DNA from: Neorhizobium sp. SHOUNA12A
GTDB taxonomy: Bacteria; Pseudomonadota; Alphaproteobacteria; Rhizobiales; Rhizobiaceae
Assembly: GCF_023006505.1 (NCBI RefSeq)
Contig: NZ_JALBGV010000010.1
Coordinates: forward strand, 1-64,000
Direction of reading: 5' to 3'
DNA: 64,000 bases
In this document: one piece after another, positions 49,788 to 58,529 of the stretch
Layout of the letters: each line of letters starts with the position of its first letter
Position numbering within the stretch: position 1 is the stretch's first letter
Translations under genes and position numbers: made by a program
Notes under the pieces: model-generated
Told to the model about the DNA's origin: nothing
Seen by the model: only the letters and a program-made list of their open reading frames with translations
Databases searched by the model: none

Positions 49788-50375
49788 ATGACTACACTCA
49801 TCTCAGGCCGCGTGGTCGGCTATGCCCGCGTCAGCACTAGGGGACAGGATTTGGGCTATCAGCTTGATAAGCTGAGAGCGGCGGGGTGCGCACAAGTCTT
49901 CCATGAGAAACGCAGCGGCAAGAATCGGGACGACCGCCCCGAACTCGCAGCGCTGCTCCAATCCCTCCGCTCCGGCGATCTGGTGCTTGCCACCGTTACC
50001 GACCGCCTTGCCCGCGACCCGCTGGACATGCTGAACATCGTTGCCGCCGTGCAGAAGGCTGGAGCGGGCCTGCGCCTGCTTGATGAACCGTTCATCGACA
50101 CGACCTCGGAATTTTCCGACCTGATCCTGTTCCTTGTCGGTTGGGCCGCCCGGTGGCAGCGGTTGCGGATTTTGGAGAACACGGCGCATGGGCGGGAGGT
50201 GGCGCGGCTACGCGGCGTCAAATTCGGCCGTCCACGCAAGCTCAATCCCGGCCAGCGGCAGGAGATTGTGCGGCGACGTCAAGAAGGGGAAATGGTCGAA
50301 ACGCTCGCCCGTGATATGCGGGTTAGCGAAAGCACTGTCCTCCGTCTGTGCAAGGCTGGCACCAATGTTTTGTAA
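49788..50375 (+). CDS. Serine recombinase (resolvase/invertase family)
   Basis: The 195-residue protein starts at ATG 49788 behind GGGAGG. The N-terminal catalytic domain shows G-Y-A-R-V-S-T with nucleophile Ser16 and D-R-L-A-R-D, and the C-terminal part has a helix-turn-helix (M-V-E-T-L-A-R-D-M-R-V-S-E-S-T-V). It is a small resolvase/invertase of the Tn3/Hin type that cuts at paired sites. The inverted repeats directly upstream are its probable targets. Confidence 0.88.
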   Translation: MTTLISGRVVGYARVSTRGQDLGYQLDKLRAAGCAQVFHEKRSGKNRDDRPELAALLQSLRSGDLVLATVTDRLARDPLDMLNIVAAVQKAGAGLRLLDEPFIDTTSEFSDLILFLVGWAARWQRLRILENTAHGREVARLRGVKFGRPRKLNPGQRQEIVRRRQEGEMVETLARDMRVSESTVLRLCKAGTNVL

Positions 50376-50438
50376 CCGGCAATGGTCGCTTTTCGGTATC
50401 CAACTCGGCTGAGATGCCTATTGCCGCGGTGATGATTT

Positions 50439-50606
50439 TCACCGAAACCATCCCACTATGTCGTCCGCAAAGAACACGATCAGCAGAAAGGCGGCGGCGA
50501 TAGGCAGCCGACCTTGGATGCTCACGAGAAGCTTATCCCCGACAGCCAGATGGAAGTGATCGCCGGGGGGCGGTTTCTTTTCTTCCGTTCTCGGAAGACG
50601 TTTCAT
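50439..50606 (-). CDS. 55-residue membrane micro-protein coupled to STAND gene
   Basis: ATG 50606 overlaps the stop of the XRE-nuclease-STAND gene in an ATGA (50603-50606), so it is translationally coupled to it. The product has a basic, proline-containing N-terminus (M-K-R-L-P-R-T-E-E-K-K-P-P-P), then one membrane span (about residues 35-53, P-I-A-A-A-F-L-L-I-V-F-F-A). It could be a membrane effector, an anchor or a small inhibitor. No family recognised. It is short enough to be skipped by usual gene finders. Confidence 0.6.
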   Translation of the reverse strand: MKRLPRTEEKKPPPGDHFHLAVGDKLLVSIQGRLPIAAAFLLIVFFADDIVGWFR

Positions 50607-53600
50607 TCGTCATCCTCCAGATTCGCCATTATGCGGTCGATTTCCCCAGCCGCATGCTGGTACAGTCCCTCATATAGGCCAAAGGCAGCCGAGAACCGCG
50701 ACAGGCGGGTGAGCACTGCCTGTGCTTGCTCTTTCAAGGAAATATCCTGCGGGAATGGCTGGCCTGAGGTTCCGGATTTTACCCCGGAGACTGCCGAGCC
50801 GAAGAGTTCCGCTCCCACCATCCGCATTGTTTCCGGTCCGAACTGTTGGGCACGATCCATCAAGGAGACGGTGAAGGCTTCATGCCGGAAAACGAAATCG
50901 CGATCTGCTTCCCTTAGGATCATCGCGATCGTCTCGATGTCCTTCTCCTCGGCGGTCGCCAGCCAATCAGATAGAAATGCGACGACCTCAGTGTCGAACG
51001 GCGCGAACATCGCATGGAAGAGATGGCGGGCATGGTAAGTGAAAAGGCCTTTCCGACTGCGATTCTCCCGTATCCAAGCGGCGATCTCCTGCATCACCAT
51101 CGCACCGTCGGGAGATTTCTTGAAGCGAAGCGGCTGGTTGCGCCAAGCGCCGTAGTTGCATGGCCGGATACGCTCGGACGACGAAACTGATGCGCTCTCA
51201 ACCCGCCGCATGAAAAAACTCGCCAGTGGCCGGGGATATATCTCCGAAATCTCTGCGAGCAGTTGGTCAAGCCAGTAGCCTTCGAGCTCAGGGAGGGGTT
51301 CTAAGCTTTTGAGGAGCCTTTCAATGTCCTCCTGCGTCAGCACGGCGATAGGAATGTGTTTGCCGAAGGTGAATGCCGCAGCGAATTCGTTGGCGACATT
51401 TGCGCTTTGAATATTTGCCTTCCGCAGTAATTTGAGTGCTAGTTCCCGGTTGAATTCTGACAGCCAGCGCACGGCTCGGAGCGTCACAACCAGAACGGCT
51501 TCGTCCTCGTCTGCCAGAAGCCGCTCGATGTTGGCGATATCCGTGATTCCCAGCCGTTCGGTGTCATGAGCGCTGCGGGCATCATAGGCCGATGCGACAG
51601 CGATCTTCAGCTCCTGTCGGCCGGAGTCGAGAAACTCGGCTATATGCGCACGCGCGACATCCGGACTGTCGCGGAAAATCTTCGAAAGCGCGTGACCTGT
51701 AAAGCGAGATAGCCGCTTCACCTTCCCGAAAACGACGCCATCGATGACCGCGGCAGCGAAGCCATCCATTTGCTCAATCAGGCGTCCGACGGGGACTTCG
51801 GCGGTGGTGCTCTGCCGGTTGACGTCCGCCTGTAAAACACGCTTTTCAATAAAGGCAAGAAGATCAACCGCATTGGAGTACGTCGCGATCATCTCGGACA
51901 ATGTCTGGTCGATGAACGCATTCCAGCGTTTGTCATGGTCATCGATGCTCCCGAGACGCATGTCTTCGTGGCCGTATCCATCGGTAAGAAGGCGTTCAAA
52001 TCTGGCAGTCAGATCGGATGAAAGAGTCTCGCGCACTGCCTGCGCAGCCGTCCTGACCGCGCGTTGGCCGTGGGCTTCATGGTAGGCGATTACCCGCCCC
52101 AACGCCGCTTGTACCGTGGGGCTTATCGGCTGCGAGTCGAGAACCTGTCTGAGACGCTTGAGCGTCTTGACGATGTGCGCGTCCCACTTCTTGAGAAGGA
52201 TCGCATCCGGATGGGCGCCCAGCAGCCCGATCGGCCGTCGCAGGGCATCTGCCAGTGTTGTTGCTGCGCCGAGTGCCCTTCTCTCGATGTCGGAATCGAG
52301 GCTCGCGAGCAGGGCTTCGATGACCTTACCACGAATGTCGGCGACGGTGTCGGGATCCACGAAATAAGGCGTCATCGACCACTGATGCTTTGAATGTACA
52401 CTCGTGAAATCTTCGGCCCGTAGTGCACCGGCCATCACATCAAACGGCGTGTATGAGGCGGACCAGACGTTTGGGCTCTGCGCCTTGGTGATCGCAAACT
52501 CCACGACACCATCAAGGACCCAAAGTGGTTTGCCCGGGGAGGGCTCTGCCAACTCTTTCAGGACGCGGACCGGATGTGAAGGATGTGACCCTAGGTCGCG
52601 CGCATCAACGCGCCCCATCTCCCACAGGCATTCCAGCGAGCGATGAAAGTGTTCTTCTGTGTATCCGGCATATTTCGCGATATCGGAGAGCTGAGAGATG
52701 AACCGCCGTTCCCGGATCAGCCGCTCCACAAACGCCAACGCCCTGGCCGGTTGGTAATATGCAACCGCTTCGACGGCCTTCAGATGTGGATCGGAATATT
52801 CACTCGTCGGATGAAGCTTGGCCCAGATGCCGTCAAGAAGGGGGCTGTCATTCGTTTTTCCGGTCCGCCGCCAGTCGATACGCCCCATGTTCAGTAGGAG
52901 GTTGTCAATGTAACGAGGAGGAACGGCGTCGAAATATCGCTCCGCGAGGCCGTTTGAACGGCCATTCGGTCCTTCAAAATGCCCTTCAATGAGATAATCG
53001 CCGAGGATATCCGGTGAAAGGCGAAATTTCGGGCCGCGCCTGAAGAGGACACCGGCCTCCACGAGGAGCTTGAGAATCCGCGAAGTTTCTTCCACGCTGA
53101 TGTTTTCAACGCTCTCGACCGCTGATAACAGAATCCGGTCATCGATCGCGACAGGCTGCATCAATGCCAGAAAACCGAGAACTTTGCGAATGTGATTGCC
53201 ATCTTCGCGGTTGGCAAGGTGCCCGGCGACAATATCTTCGAACCGGCCGAAAAGCGTTTGCCGGAAGCGATGTTCGCTTTGCATGAGGGCCGGATGGATG
53301 CCCTCCTCAGCCACGATGCGCGCGCCTACCACGGTTGCCAGCGTGCAGTCATAGGTGAATTCCGCTACCGGTCTTGCCATCTCAACAGGGCCGTTAAGAC
53401 GTTCCAAAACCTGCCGCGCCAGATTTTCTGCGTCCGCGACGGACAGCGATGGAATGTCGAAGCGGGGGAAGCGCTCCGGATCGGCGAAAGAATAATTGCT
53501 GGCCTGCGCCCGGATATGGTCAACACCGTACGGCCTGGCCGCAAGCACCAGCTTGGTCCGTGCAGTCCTTGAGGCGACGAAGGCGAATACAGCCTGAAGG

Positions 53601-54628
53601 TCTGCACGGTCATGGGCATCATCAACGACAAGCAACAGCTCGCCAGGCCCTAGCTCGTCTAGAGAAGCCTTGGTAATTTCCATGGTCGCAGAGGCGACTC
53701 TGATTTTCGTGGTGGCATGACTGGCAGCAAATCGGTCGAGCAATGTCTTGAGAATGCGGGTTTTGCCGTTACCACCCGCACCGGCCATTAGAACGATGTC
53801 AACGTCCGCGCTTATAAGGGCCTTGGAGATATCTTCGACAAGTTGCTCCCGGCCGACGAGGTCCCATGCGTGGGTAAACAGCTTGTCCCCCGCAAGAAAG
53901 GGAGAAAAAAACTCATCGACGGTCTCCCAGTGTCCCCCTGCGGGCACACCAAGCAGCGCCTCATATTGATTGGCGAAATAAATCCGGACCAGGCGGCGCT
54001 GGTCCTCAAGGGGCAGTTGGCGGATTTTGCGGGAGAGGTCATCGCGATCCCAGAGCGTCCAGCCGGACGCTTCCTCAATAACGGCTCGCGCATCCGGGCT
54101 GGCTACACGGGAAAGGACCAGAAATTTCTGGTCCGAAGCCGTAGTGTCGGCCTCGATCGCCAGCGTGACTTTCTTCGGGCCGAATTCCGCTGCCTGCTTG
54201 CATTGGAGGGTAAATTTACGCCCATCGACCAAAATCGCCGTGACATCGATACCGGCCTGGGTGTGCCCTTGTCCCCCGGCGCGGTAAACCTCGGCGCCCG
54301 GAAAGAGACCTTGGACCAAATCGGCGGTGAACCGTTCGAAACTCTCGGGAGAGAGATTTTCAAAAGGGAAAGGTCGGTCGAAAGTCACGGTCTGACGGGG
54401 CGCGTATGCGGCCAGCTCGGCCAGCTCGTCGGCGTGGACGTTCACAACAGCGGCGATTTTGGTGATTTGTTCAAGGTTAGGGCGAGAAGTGCCAGCTTCC
54501 CAGCGGCTCACGCTCTGCTGGGAAGTTCCAATCTGCTTAGCCAGATCGCCTTGCTTCGGGATGCCGGCTCGTATTCTTGCTTCCGCAAGCCGCGCCCCGA
54601 ACGCGTCATAAGGTTTTTTCGTACTCAT
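50603..54628 (-). CDS. XRE-HTH / Mrr-like nuclease / STAND NTPase fusion
   Basis: The 1341-residue protein begins at ATG 54628 (AGAGG ten bases upstream); ATG 54655 lies inside the operator and is less likely. Residues ~28-64 are an XRE helix-turn-helix (S-Q-Q-S-V-S-R-W-E-A-G-T). Residues ~85-200 are an Mrr-type restriction fold with G-I-D-V (about 126-129) and Q-C-K-Q (142-145). The STAND NTPase has Walker A A-G-G-N-G-K-T (about 284-290) and Walker B L-L-L-V-V-D-D (about 331-337). The last ~900 residues are helical repeats, probably a sensor. Known Avs4 pairs Mrr with STAND. The extra HTH and its operator suggest self-repression until infection (inference). Confidence 0.75.
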   Translation of the reverse strand: MSTKKPYDAFGARLAEARIRAGIPKQGDLAKQIGTSQQSVSRWEAGTSRPNLEQITKIAAVVNVHADELAELAAYAPRQTVTFDRPFPFENLSPESFERFTADLVQGLFPGAEVYRAGGQGHTQAGIDVTAILVDGRKFTLQCKQAAEFGPKKVTLAIEADTTASDQKFLVLSRVASPDARAVIEEASGWTLWDRDDLSRKIRQLPLEDQRRLVRIYFANQYEALLGVPAGGHWETVDEFFSPFLAGDKLFTHAWDLVGREQLVEDISKALISADVDIVLMAGAGGNGKTRILKTLLDRFAASHATTKIRVASATMEITKASLDELGPGELLLVVDDAHDRADLQAVFAFVASRTARTKLVLAARPYGVDHIRAQASNYSFADPERFPRFDIPSLSVADAENLARQVLERLNGPVEMARPVAEFTYDCTLATVVGARIVAEEGIHPALMQSEHRFRQTLFGRFEDIVAGHLANREDGNHIRKVLGFLALMQPVAIDDRILLSAVESVENISVEETSRILKLLVEAGVLFRRGPKFRLSPDILGDYLIEGHFEGPNGRSNGLAERYFDAVPPRYIDNLLLNMGRIDWRRTGKTNDSPLLDGIWAKLHPTSEYSDPHLKAVEAVAYYQPARALAFVERLIRERRFISQLSDIAKYAGYTEEHFHRSLECLWEMGRVDARDLGSHPSHPVRVLKELAEPSPGKPLWVLDGVVEFAITKAQSPNVWSASYTPFDVMAGALRAEDFTSVHSKHQWSMTPYFVDPDTVADIRGKVIEALLASLDSDIERRALGAATTLADALRRPIGLLGAHPDAILLKKWDAHIVKTLKRLRQVLDSQPISPTVQAALGRVIAYHEAHGQRAVRTAAQAVRETLSSDLTARFERLLTDGYGHEDMRLGSIDDHDKRWNAFIDQTLSEMIATYSNAVDLLAFIEKRVLQADVNRQSTTAEVPVGRLIEQMDGFAAAVIDGVVFGKVKRLSRFTGHALSKIFRDSPDVARAHIAEFLDSGRQELKIAVASAYDARSAHDTERLGITDIANIERLLADEDEAVLVVTLRAVRWLSEFNRELALKLLRKANIQSANVANEFAAAFTFGKHIPIAVLTQEDIERLLKSLEPLPELEGYWLDQLLAEISEIYPRPLASFFMRRVESASVSSSERIRPCNYGAWRNQPLRFKKSPDGAMVMQEIAAWIRENRSRKGLFTYHARHLFHAMFAPFDTEVVAFLSDWLATAEEKDIETIAMILREADRDFVFRHEAFTVSLMDRAQQFGPETMRMVGAELFGSAVSGVKSGTSGQPFPQDISLKEQAQAVLTRLSRFSAAFGLYEGLYQHAAGEIDRIMANLEDDE

Positions 54629-54641
54629 AAATGTGTACCTC

Positions 54642-54671
54642 TTTCTGATACTCATAGATGAGTATCAGAAA
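54642..54671. promoter_or_regulatory. XRE operator: inverted repeat before STAND gene start
   Basis: TTTCTGATACTCAT (54642-54655) and ATGAGTATCAGAAA (54658-54671) are perfect 14-bp inverted repeats separated by 2 nt. The repeat lies 14 nt upstream of the start codon of a gene encoding its own XRE helix-turn-helix and overlaps the AGAGG ribosome-binding site. Autorepression is the natural reading. Confidence 0.75.
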
Positions 54672-55466
54672 TCCGTCAACGGCCTGCCGGACCAGCCGAA
54701 GCCTCCCGGCCGCGTGCGGTCGCTGCGGGTTTGAGGCCTGGGGAGCAAGTGGAGCGCCCAGCACGCGGAGCGACGACCCAGCCCGAGAACTGCAAAAGCG
54801 GGTGAAACCCGCTGCGGCCTTTAGAGCCGCACGGGCAGGGGTGCGGGGGTTGCCAAGTCCCCCGCTGGGACGCTGGGCGGCCGGAGGCCTTAAGTGGCCC
54901 AAGGCGAGGGTTTGGGAGGGGCACCCTCCCATTCGGACATTCGATGTCCGACGTGGCGGGCGGCAAGCCGTCCGTCACTCGCCAATCCATTGGGGAGTGA
55001 CGGACCCGCGACATCCCCACAGTTTCAGCGGTTTTCGCCAAACGATCCCACATGACGCCCAAATGCCGAGGCCGTCCCGCCTCGCTGGAATGATCATTTT
55101 AAGCGCAACGGGCTGGCACTTAACACGCGACCGCGTTCACTATCCCGCCAGGTCACGCAAGACGCTGATCCATCTCATCCCACCGTTTTCCCAACCAGAA
55201 GGAGGGCATCATGCATGCTCACGACATCCGCGCGCCGCCATGGCGGCGCCTATTGCCGATACCTGTTCAAACCGAACCGGTAGCGGTGCCCAACAGGGCA
55301 AACCGAACAGGCCAGCCGCCCGGCTGGCTCAGGAGGCTTTTACCGCACGAAAGGAGATGACGACGCATTCCGGCCCCGGCTGCGAATGATCTTCGCGGGG
55401 TGACCTGATCTACGGACAGGCATCGGCCATCAACACTCACCGCCCTTAAATAAGGAAGCGAGCAAG
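54672..55466. other. Long GC-rich non-coding stretch with hairpins
   Basis: About 800 nt without a supported gene. It contains an 11-bp perfect inverted repeat (GTCCGTCACTC at 54970-54980, GAGTGACGGAC at 54995-55005) and a smaller one (CGGACAT-TCG-ATGTCCG at about 54934-54950). Long open frames here have low-complexity, proline- and arginine-rich translations and no ribosome-binding site, so I do not call them genes. A transfer-origin or regulatory role is possible. Confidence 0.45.
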
Positions 55467-56339
55467 ATGGACGATCTAACCATGGACCTGGTGCGGCTGT
55501 GCCGTCGCAACAGGGATGGCTCTTACGGCACGCAAACCAACCGCAAGCGCGGCCTCGCCGCAATGGCCGAAGAACTGACGGAGCTGGGCTACAGCCTGCC
55601 TGCCGCAAGTTCCATCAAACCCAAACACGCCGAAGCCCTGGTCGAGAAGTGGCTGGATGAAGACAAGACCGAGGCCAGCATCCGCAACCGCCTCACCTGG
55701 CTGCGGTGGTGGGCGGAAAAGGTCGGCAAGCCCAACGTTGTCCAACGCGACAACGCCGCCTATGGCGTCGGCGAACGCGGGGATATCACCCGCAACCGCG
55801 CCCAAACCCTCGACCGGGTCAAATACCGGGCGATTGAATGCCCGTACATCCAGGCCTCGATCCTGCTGCAGGTCGCGTTCGGCCTGCGGCGCGAGGAGGC
55901 GCTGAAATTCCAGCCGCAAGCCGCCGTCCGTGCCGACCATATCACGCTGCAGGCCAGTTGGACCAAGGGCGGCCGGGCGCGGACCGTGCCGATCACCACG
56001 CTCGAACAGCGCCAGGTGCTGCAGAGCATCATGAGTTTCATCCAGGGCAGGGGGTCCCTGATCCCGCCGGAGCTGAGCTACGTCGAGCAGCTCAAGCGCT
56101 TTGAATACCAGACCCTCAAGGTCGGCCTCAGGAACACCCACGGGTTCCGCCATGCCTATGCGCAGCAGCGATACCGAACTCTGACCGGCCTCCCATGCCC
56201 TATCGCGGGCGGAAAGCGCTGGATCGACATGACCGCGGCCGAACAGCAGGCCGACCGGTCGGCGCGGCGGCAGATATCGGCTGAACTCGGCCATAGCCGC
56301 CTCAAGATCGCCGACACCTACCTGGGGAGTGCTTTCTGA
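55467..56339 (+). CDS. Tyrosine recombinase (Integrase_1 family)
   Basis: The 290-residue integrase-domain protein has an N-terminal SAM-like domain (about 25-95) and a catalytic domain: Arg in F-G-L-R-R-E-E (141-142), H225-x-x-R228 in H-G-F-R-H-A, His in L-G-H-S-R and the Tyr nucleophile Y285 in D-T-Y-L-G. It matches the integrase subfamily common on conjugative islands and plasmids. AAGGA precedes ATG 55467. Its stop overlaps the next start (ATGA). Confidence 0.88.
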   Translation: MDDLTMDLVRLCRRNRDGSYGTQTNRKRGLAAMAEELTELGYSLPAASSIKPKHAEALVEKWLDEDKTEASIRNRLTWLRWWAEKVGKPNVVQRDNAAYGVGERGDITRNRAQTLDRVKYRAIECPYIQASILLQVAFGLRREEALKFQPQAAVRADHITLQASWTKGGRARTVPITTLEQRQVLQSIMSFIQGRGSLIPPELSYVEQLKRFEYQTLKVGLRNTHGFRHAYAQQRYRTLTGLPCPIAGGKRWIDMTAAEQQADRSARRQISAELGHSRLKIADTYLGSAF

Positions 56340-56641
56340 TGAAACGCGCCGAAGGAAACTTTCTGATGGCCGCGGACATGCGGACCAAGTACGCCGACAA
56401 GATCTTCAAGCCAGCTACGATTGCCGCCGCGATCGACGACCTCGCGAAACAGGGGTATCGCCACTATCGCATCGTCCAGGAATGGCCGTTCGATCTTTCC
56501 GATACGGATGCCGCCACGGCACTGGAGGAATGGCTCGACCGTGAGCAGTTCCACTACATCTGGCGGCCCACCTTTATCGTAGTAGATCCAATCCGTCCCT
56601 CGACGGTGACCGAGTATCCGGAATTGCTCATCACCTGGTGA
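56339..56641 (+). CDS. Hypothetical protein coupled to integrase
   Basis: This 100-residue protein overlaps the upstream integrase gene by ATGA, so it is probably translated with it. It has an N-terminal helical part (M-R-T-K-Y-A-D-K-I-F-K-P) and a W-rich C-terminal part (L-L-I-T-W). No family recognised. Co-translation suggests an accessory role in recombination or regulation. Confidence 0.6.
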   Translation: MKRAEGNFLMAADMRTKYADKIFKPATIAAAIDDLAKQGYRHYRIVQEWPFDLSDTDAATALEEWLDREQFHYIWRPTFIVVDPIRPSTVTEYPELLITW

Positions 56642-56678
56642 TCTTCCGCAAACGAGGCTAGGCCGACCGCATCGTCGG

Positions 56679-57578
56679 TCATGTCATTACCCTGTTCCAG
56701 TCGATGGTGTGCCCAGCTGCCTGCAACTCACGTGCAAGCTTGGCTTTCCAGCCACCACTGTCATCCATCGCTTCCCAGAGCACTCCGGCGAAGTCGCTTG
56801 GGATTTCGACCGTGCCGCGTTTGAGTGCGCACACATTGGCGCGGCCCAGTAAGGCGATGAAATATCCAAGCTCCAAAAGCACATTTTGACGGACACGGGC
56901 TTCCGGGGTACCGCCTTTCACGCAGCCTTCGTCATCTGGCGTCAAGAGCACCACCGCGAAGCTGACGTCGCTGTTGGCTTCGACTTTCTCGATGACGGTT
57001 TTTCCTCGATTTGCCTGTTCGTGCAGAATGATCGGGTCGAAACCAATTTTTGTGAGATACCTCGCGACCGTTTCCCGAGCTTCACCATCGTGGCCATGAA
57101 CGACGAAAATCTTGTTGGTCAAAGACTTCACCAACCGGGGTTCGGTCCGTCCATGGCTGAGAACGTAGGACTTATAATCCCGTACGAACGGGATGATCAT
57201 GTGACGTGTCACGTTATGGACGGTCGAGATGATCTTGCTGCTGGAATAAAAGTAGGTATGGCCAAAATCCGTTATCCACTCTGGGTTTTCCCCAAATCTT
57301 CGGATCAGAAGGAGTGTGATACCCATGATCTTTTCTGGGTCATCAGGCCATTTTAGCGTGGTGCTTCCGACCATTCCTTCCTGCTCGTCCTGGCTATTGA
57401 GGAATTCCTCGAGATCCAGATCCTTCGTCAGTGCCTGATTGCTTGCTTCTAGGTCAGGGCTTGCCAGAAGCCGAACGAGGGTTTTCAGCGGTCGCTCGTA
57501 GGTTTGCAGCTGCGAGCTCTGAAGGTCGAGCACGGCATGATCAATCTGCTTGAAGAGATCGGGGCTCGCTCCATTCAT
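56679..57578 (-). CDS. TIR-domain effector (CAP12/PycTIR-like)
   Basis: The 299-residue protein has an uncharacterised helical N-terminal domain (1-150) and a C-terminal TIR-like domain (156-299). The TIR features are K-I-F-V-V-H-G-H-D, A-R-Y-L-T-K-I-G-F, and the catalytic glutamate region N-V-L-L-E-L-G-Y-F (E236). This family depletes NAD+ in CBASS, Pycsar and related defences. No nucleotide cyclase gene is next door, so activation is by another route or by the N-terminal domain. Its start overlaps the stop of the preceding small gene (ATGA). Confidence 0.75.
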   Translation of the reverse strand: MNGASPDLFKQIDHAVLDLQSSQLQTYERPLKTLVRLLASPDLEASNQALTKDLDLEEFLNSQDEQEGMVGSTTLKWPDDPEKIMGITLLLIRRFGENPEWITDFGHTYFYSSSKIISTVHNVTRHMIIPFVRDYKSYVLSHGRTEPRLVKSLTNKIFVVHGHDGEARETVARYLTKIGFDPIILHEQANRGKTVIEKVEANSDVSFAVVLLTPDDEGCVKGGTPEARVRQNVLLELGYFIALLGRANVCALKRGTVEIPSDFAGVLWEAMDDSGGWKAKLARELQAAGHTIDWNRVMT

Positions 57579-57877
57579 TCGCTTTGATCCTCGTTGCCGT
57601 CTTTGCCCTGTAAGCGAGCTTCTGCTGCCCGATCGATGATCGCTTCGCGGAACTGTTCCTTCATCTGGTCCACCACGGACGCCACAAACGAATTTGAGGA
57701 ATGGGAACCCAGCCGCTCATCAATCAGCTGCTCGGCGTGAGTTATTGCTGCCTCGATGCTGCCGGGATCTTCCGGATCAAATTTGACGCTCCCAAGCTCG
57801 CCGTCCATCTCGGCAAAGGCTTTCTCGATCTGCTTCAGTTCTTTGGTAAGCTTGTCCAGCCCTTCAATCTTGAACAT
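57575..57877 (-). CDS. Small protein coupled to TIR effector
   Basis: A 100-residue acidic, helix-rich protein (F-K-I-E-G-L-D-K-L-T-K-E-L-K-Q-I-E-K) starting at ATG 57877 with AGGAG upstream. Its stop overlaps the TIR gene start in ATGA, so the two are translationally coupled. Heptad-like L/I spacing near the N-terminus suggests a coiled coil. Possible roles are sensor, activator or inhibitor of the TIR enzyme. No family recognised. Confidence 0.65.
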   Translation of the reverse strand: MFKIEGLDKLTKELKQIEKAFAEMDGELGSVKFDPEDPGSIEAAITHAEQLIDERLGSHSSNSFVASVVDQMKEQFREAIIDRAAEARLQGKDGNEDQSE

Positions 57878-58019
57878 GGATATTCTCCTGCTTCCGCCTC
57901 TTGGCGTTATATCAGAACGTCCTCCCGCAATCGAAAAATTACTGGCGGGGCGTGCGGGTATCCACAGGGAAAACATAACCTTAAATTGAGGCGGAGGCTG
58001 TGTTGTAGTAGAATAGGCT

Positions 58020-58526
58020 ATGAACGATCTTATCGCCAAACTCTCTTCCTACGATATCTTCATCAACGTCATACCGGGCGCGGTTTTCGTCCATTTCCTC
58101 TCCGTGACGGGCATCTACGTCTTGGCGTCGGAAACTTTGGTGGGCAACCTTGTCCTCTATTACTTCTCAGGCCTCATCATTAGCCGGATCGGATCGGTCG
58201 TTATTGAGCCATTGCTCCGACTGCTGCGGGTCGTGAAGTACGGCAGCTATAATGATTTCATTGTCGCGTCCGAAAAGGACCCCAAGATCCTGATTCTGCT
58301 GGAAGCGAGCAACCTGTACCGCTCCATCCTCGCACTGATTGTGGTCTGCGCCGTGGGCTACAACTGGGATGCAATGGCTGGTGCCGTTGGTTTTTCCCGG
58401 CGGACGTGGGTTCTCATGGGCTGCGTAGCGTTGGTGATCCTGTTCACGGCATCATTCAAGAAGCAAAACCGGTTCATTACACAACGCGTCCACCGCCACA
58501 GCATTGCACATAACCAGGACAGCTGA
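58020..58526 (+). CDS. Polytopic membrane protein of MBL pair
   Basis: The 168-residue protein has about four membrane segments (roughly 12-34, 42-60, 98-118, 124-143). The motif Y-D-I-F-I-N-V-I-P-G-A near the start is typical of small membrane proteins seen beside defence enzymes, but I cannot name the family. The next gene begins 4 nt after the stop. The pair is divergent from the TIR module and separated by 143 nt. Confidence 0.6.
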   Translation: MNDLIAKLSSYDIFINVIPGAVFVHFLSVTGIYVLASETLVGNLVLYYFSGLIISRIGSVVIEPLLRLLRVVKYGSYNDFIVASEKDPKILILLEASNLYRSILALIVVCAVGYNWDAMAGAVGFSRRTWVLMGCVALVILFTASFKKQNRFITQRVHRHSIAHNQDS

Positions 58527-58529
58527 CGC

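Noticed and set aside
54658..55389. Long open frame of 243 codons on the plus strand
   Set aside because: Its start lies inside the XRE operator, its translation is proline/arginine-rich low complexity, and no ribosome-binding site is visible.
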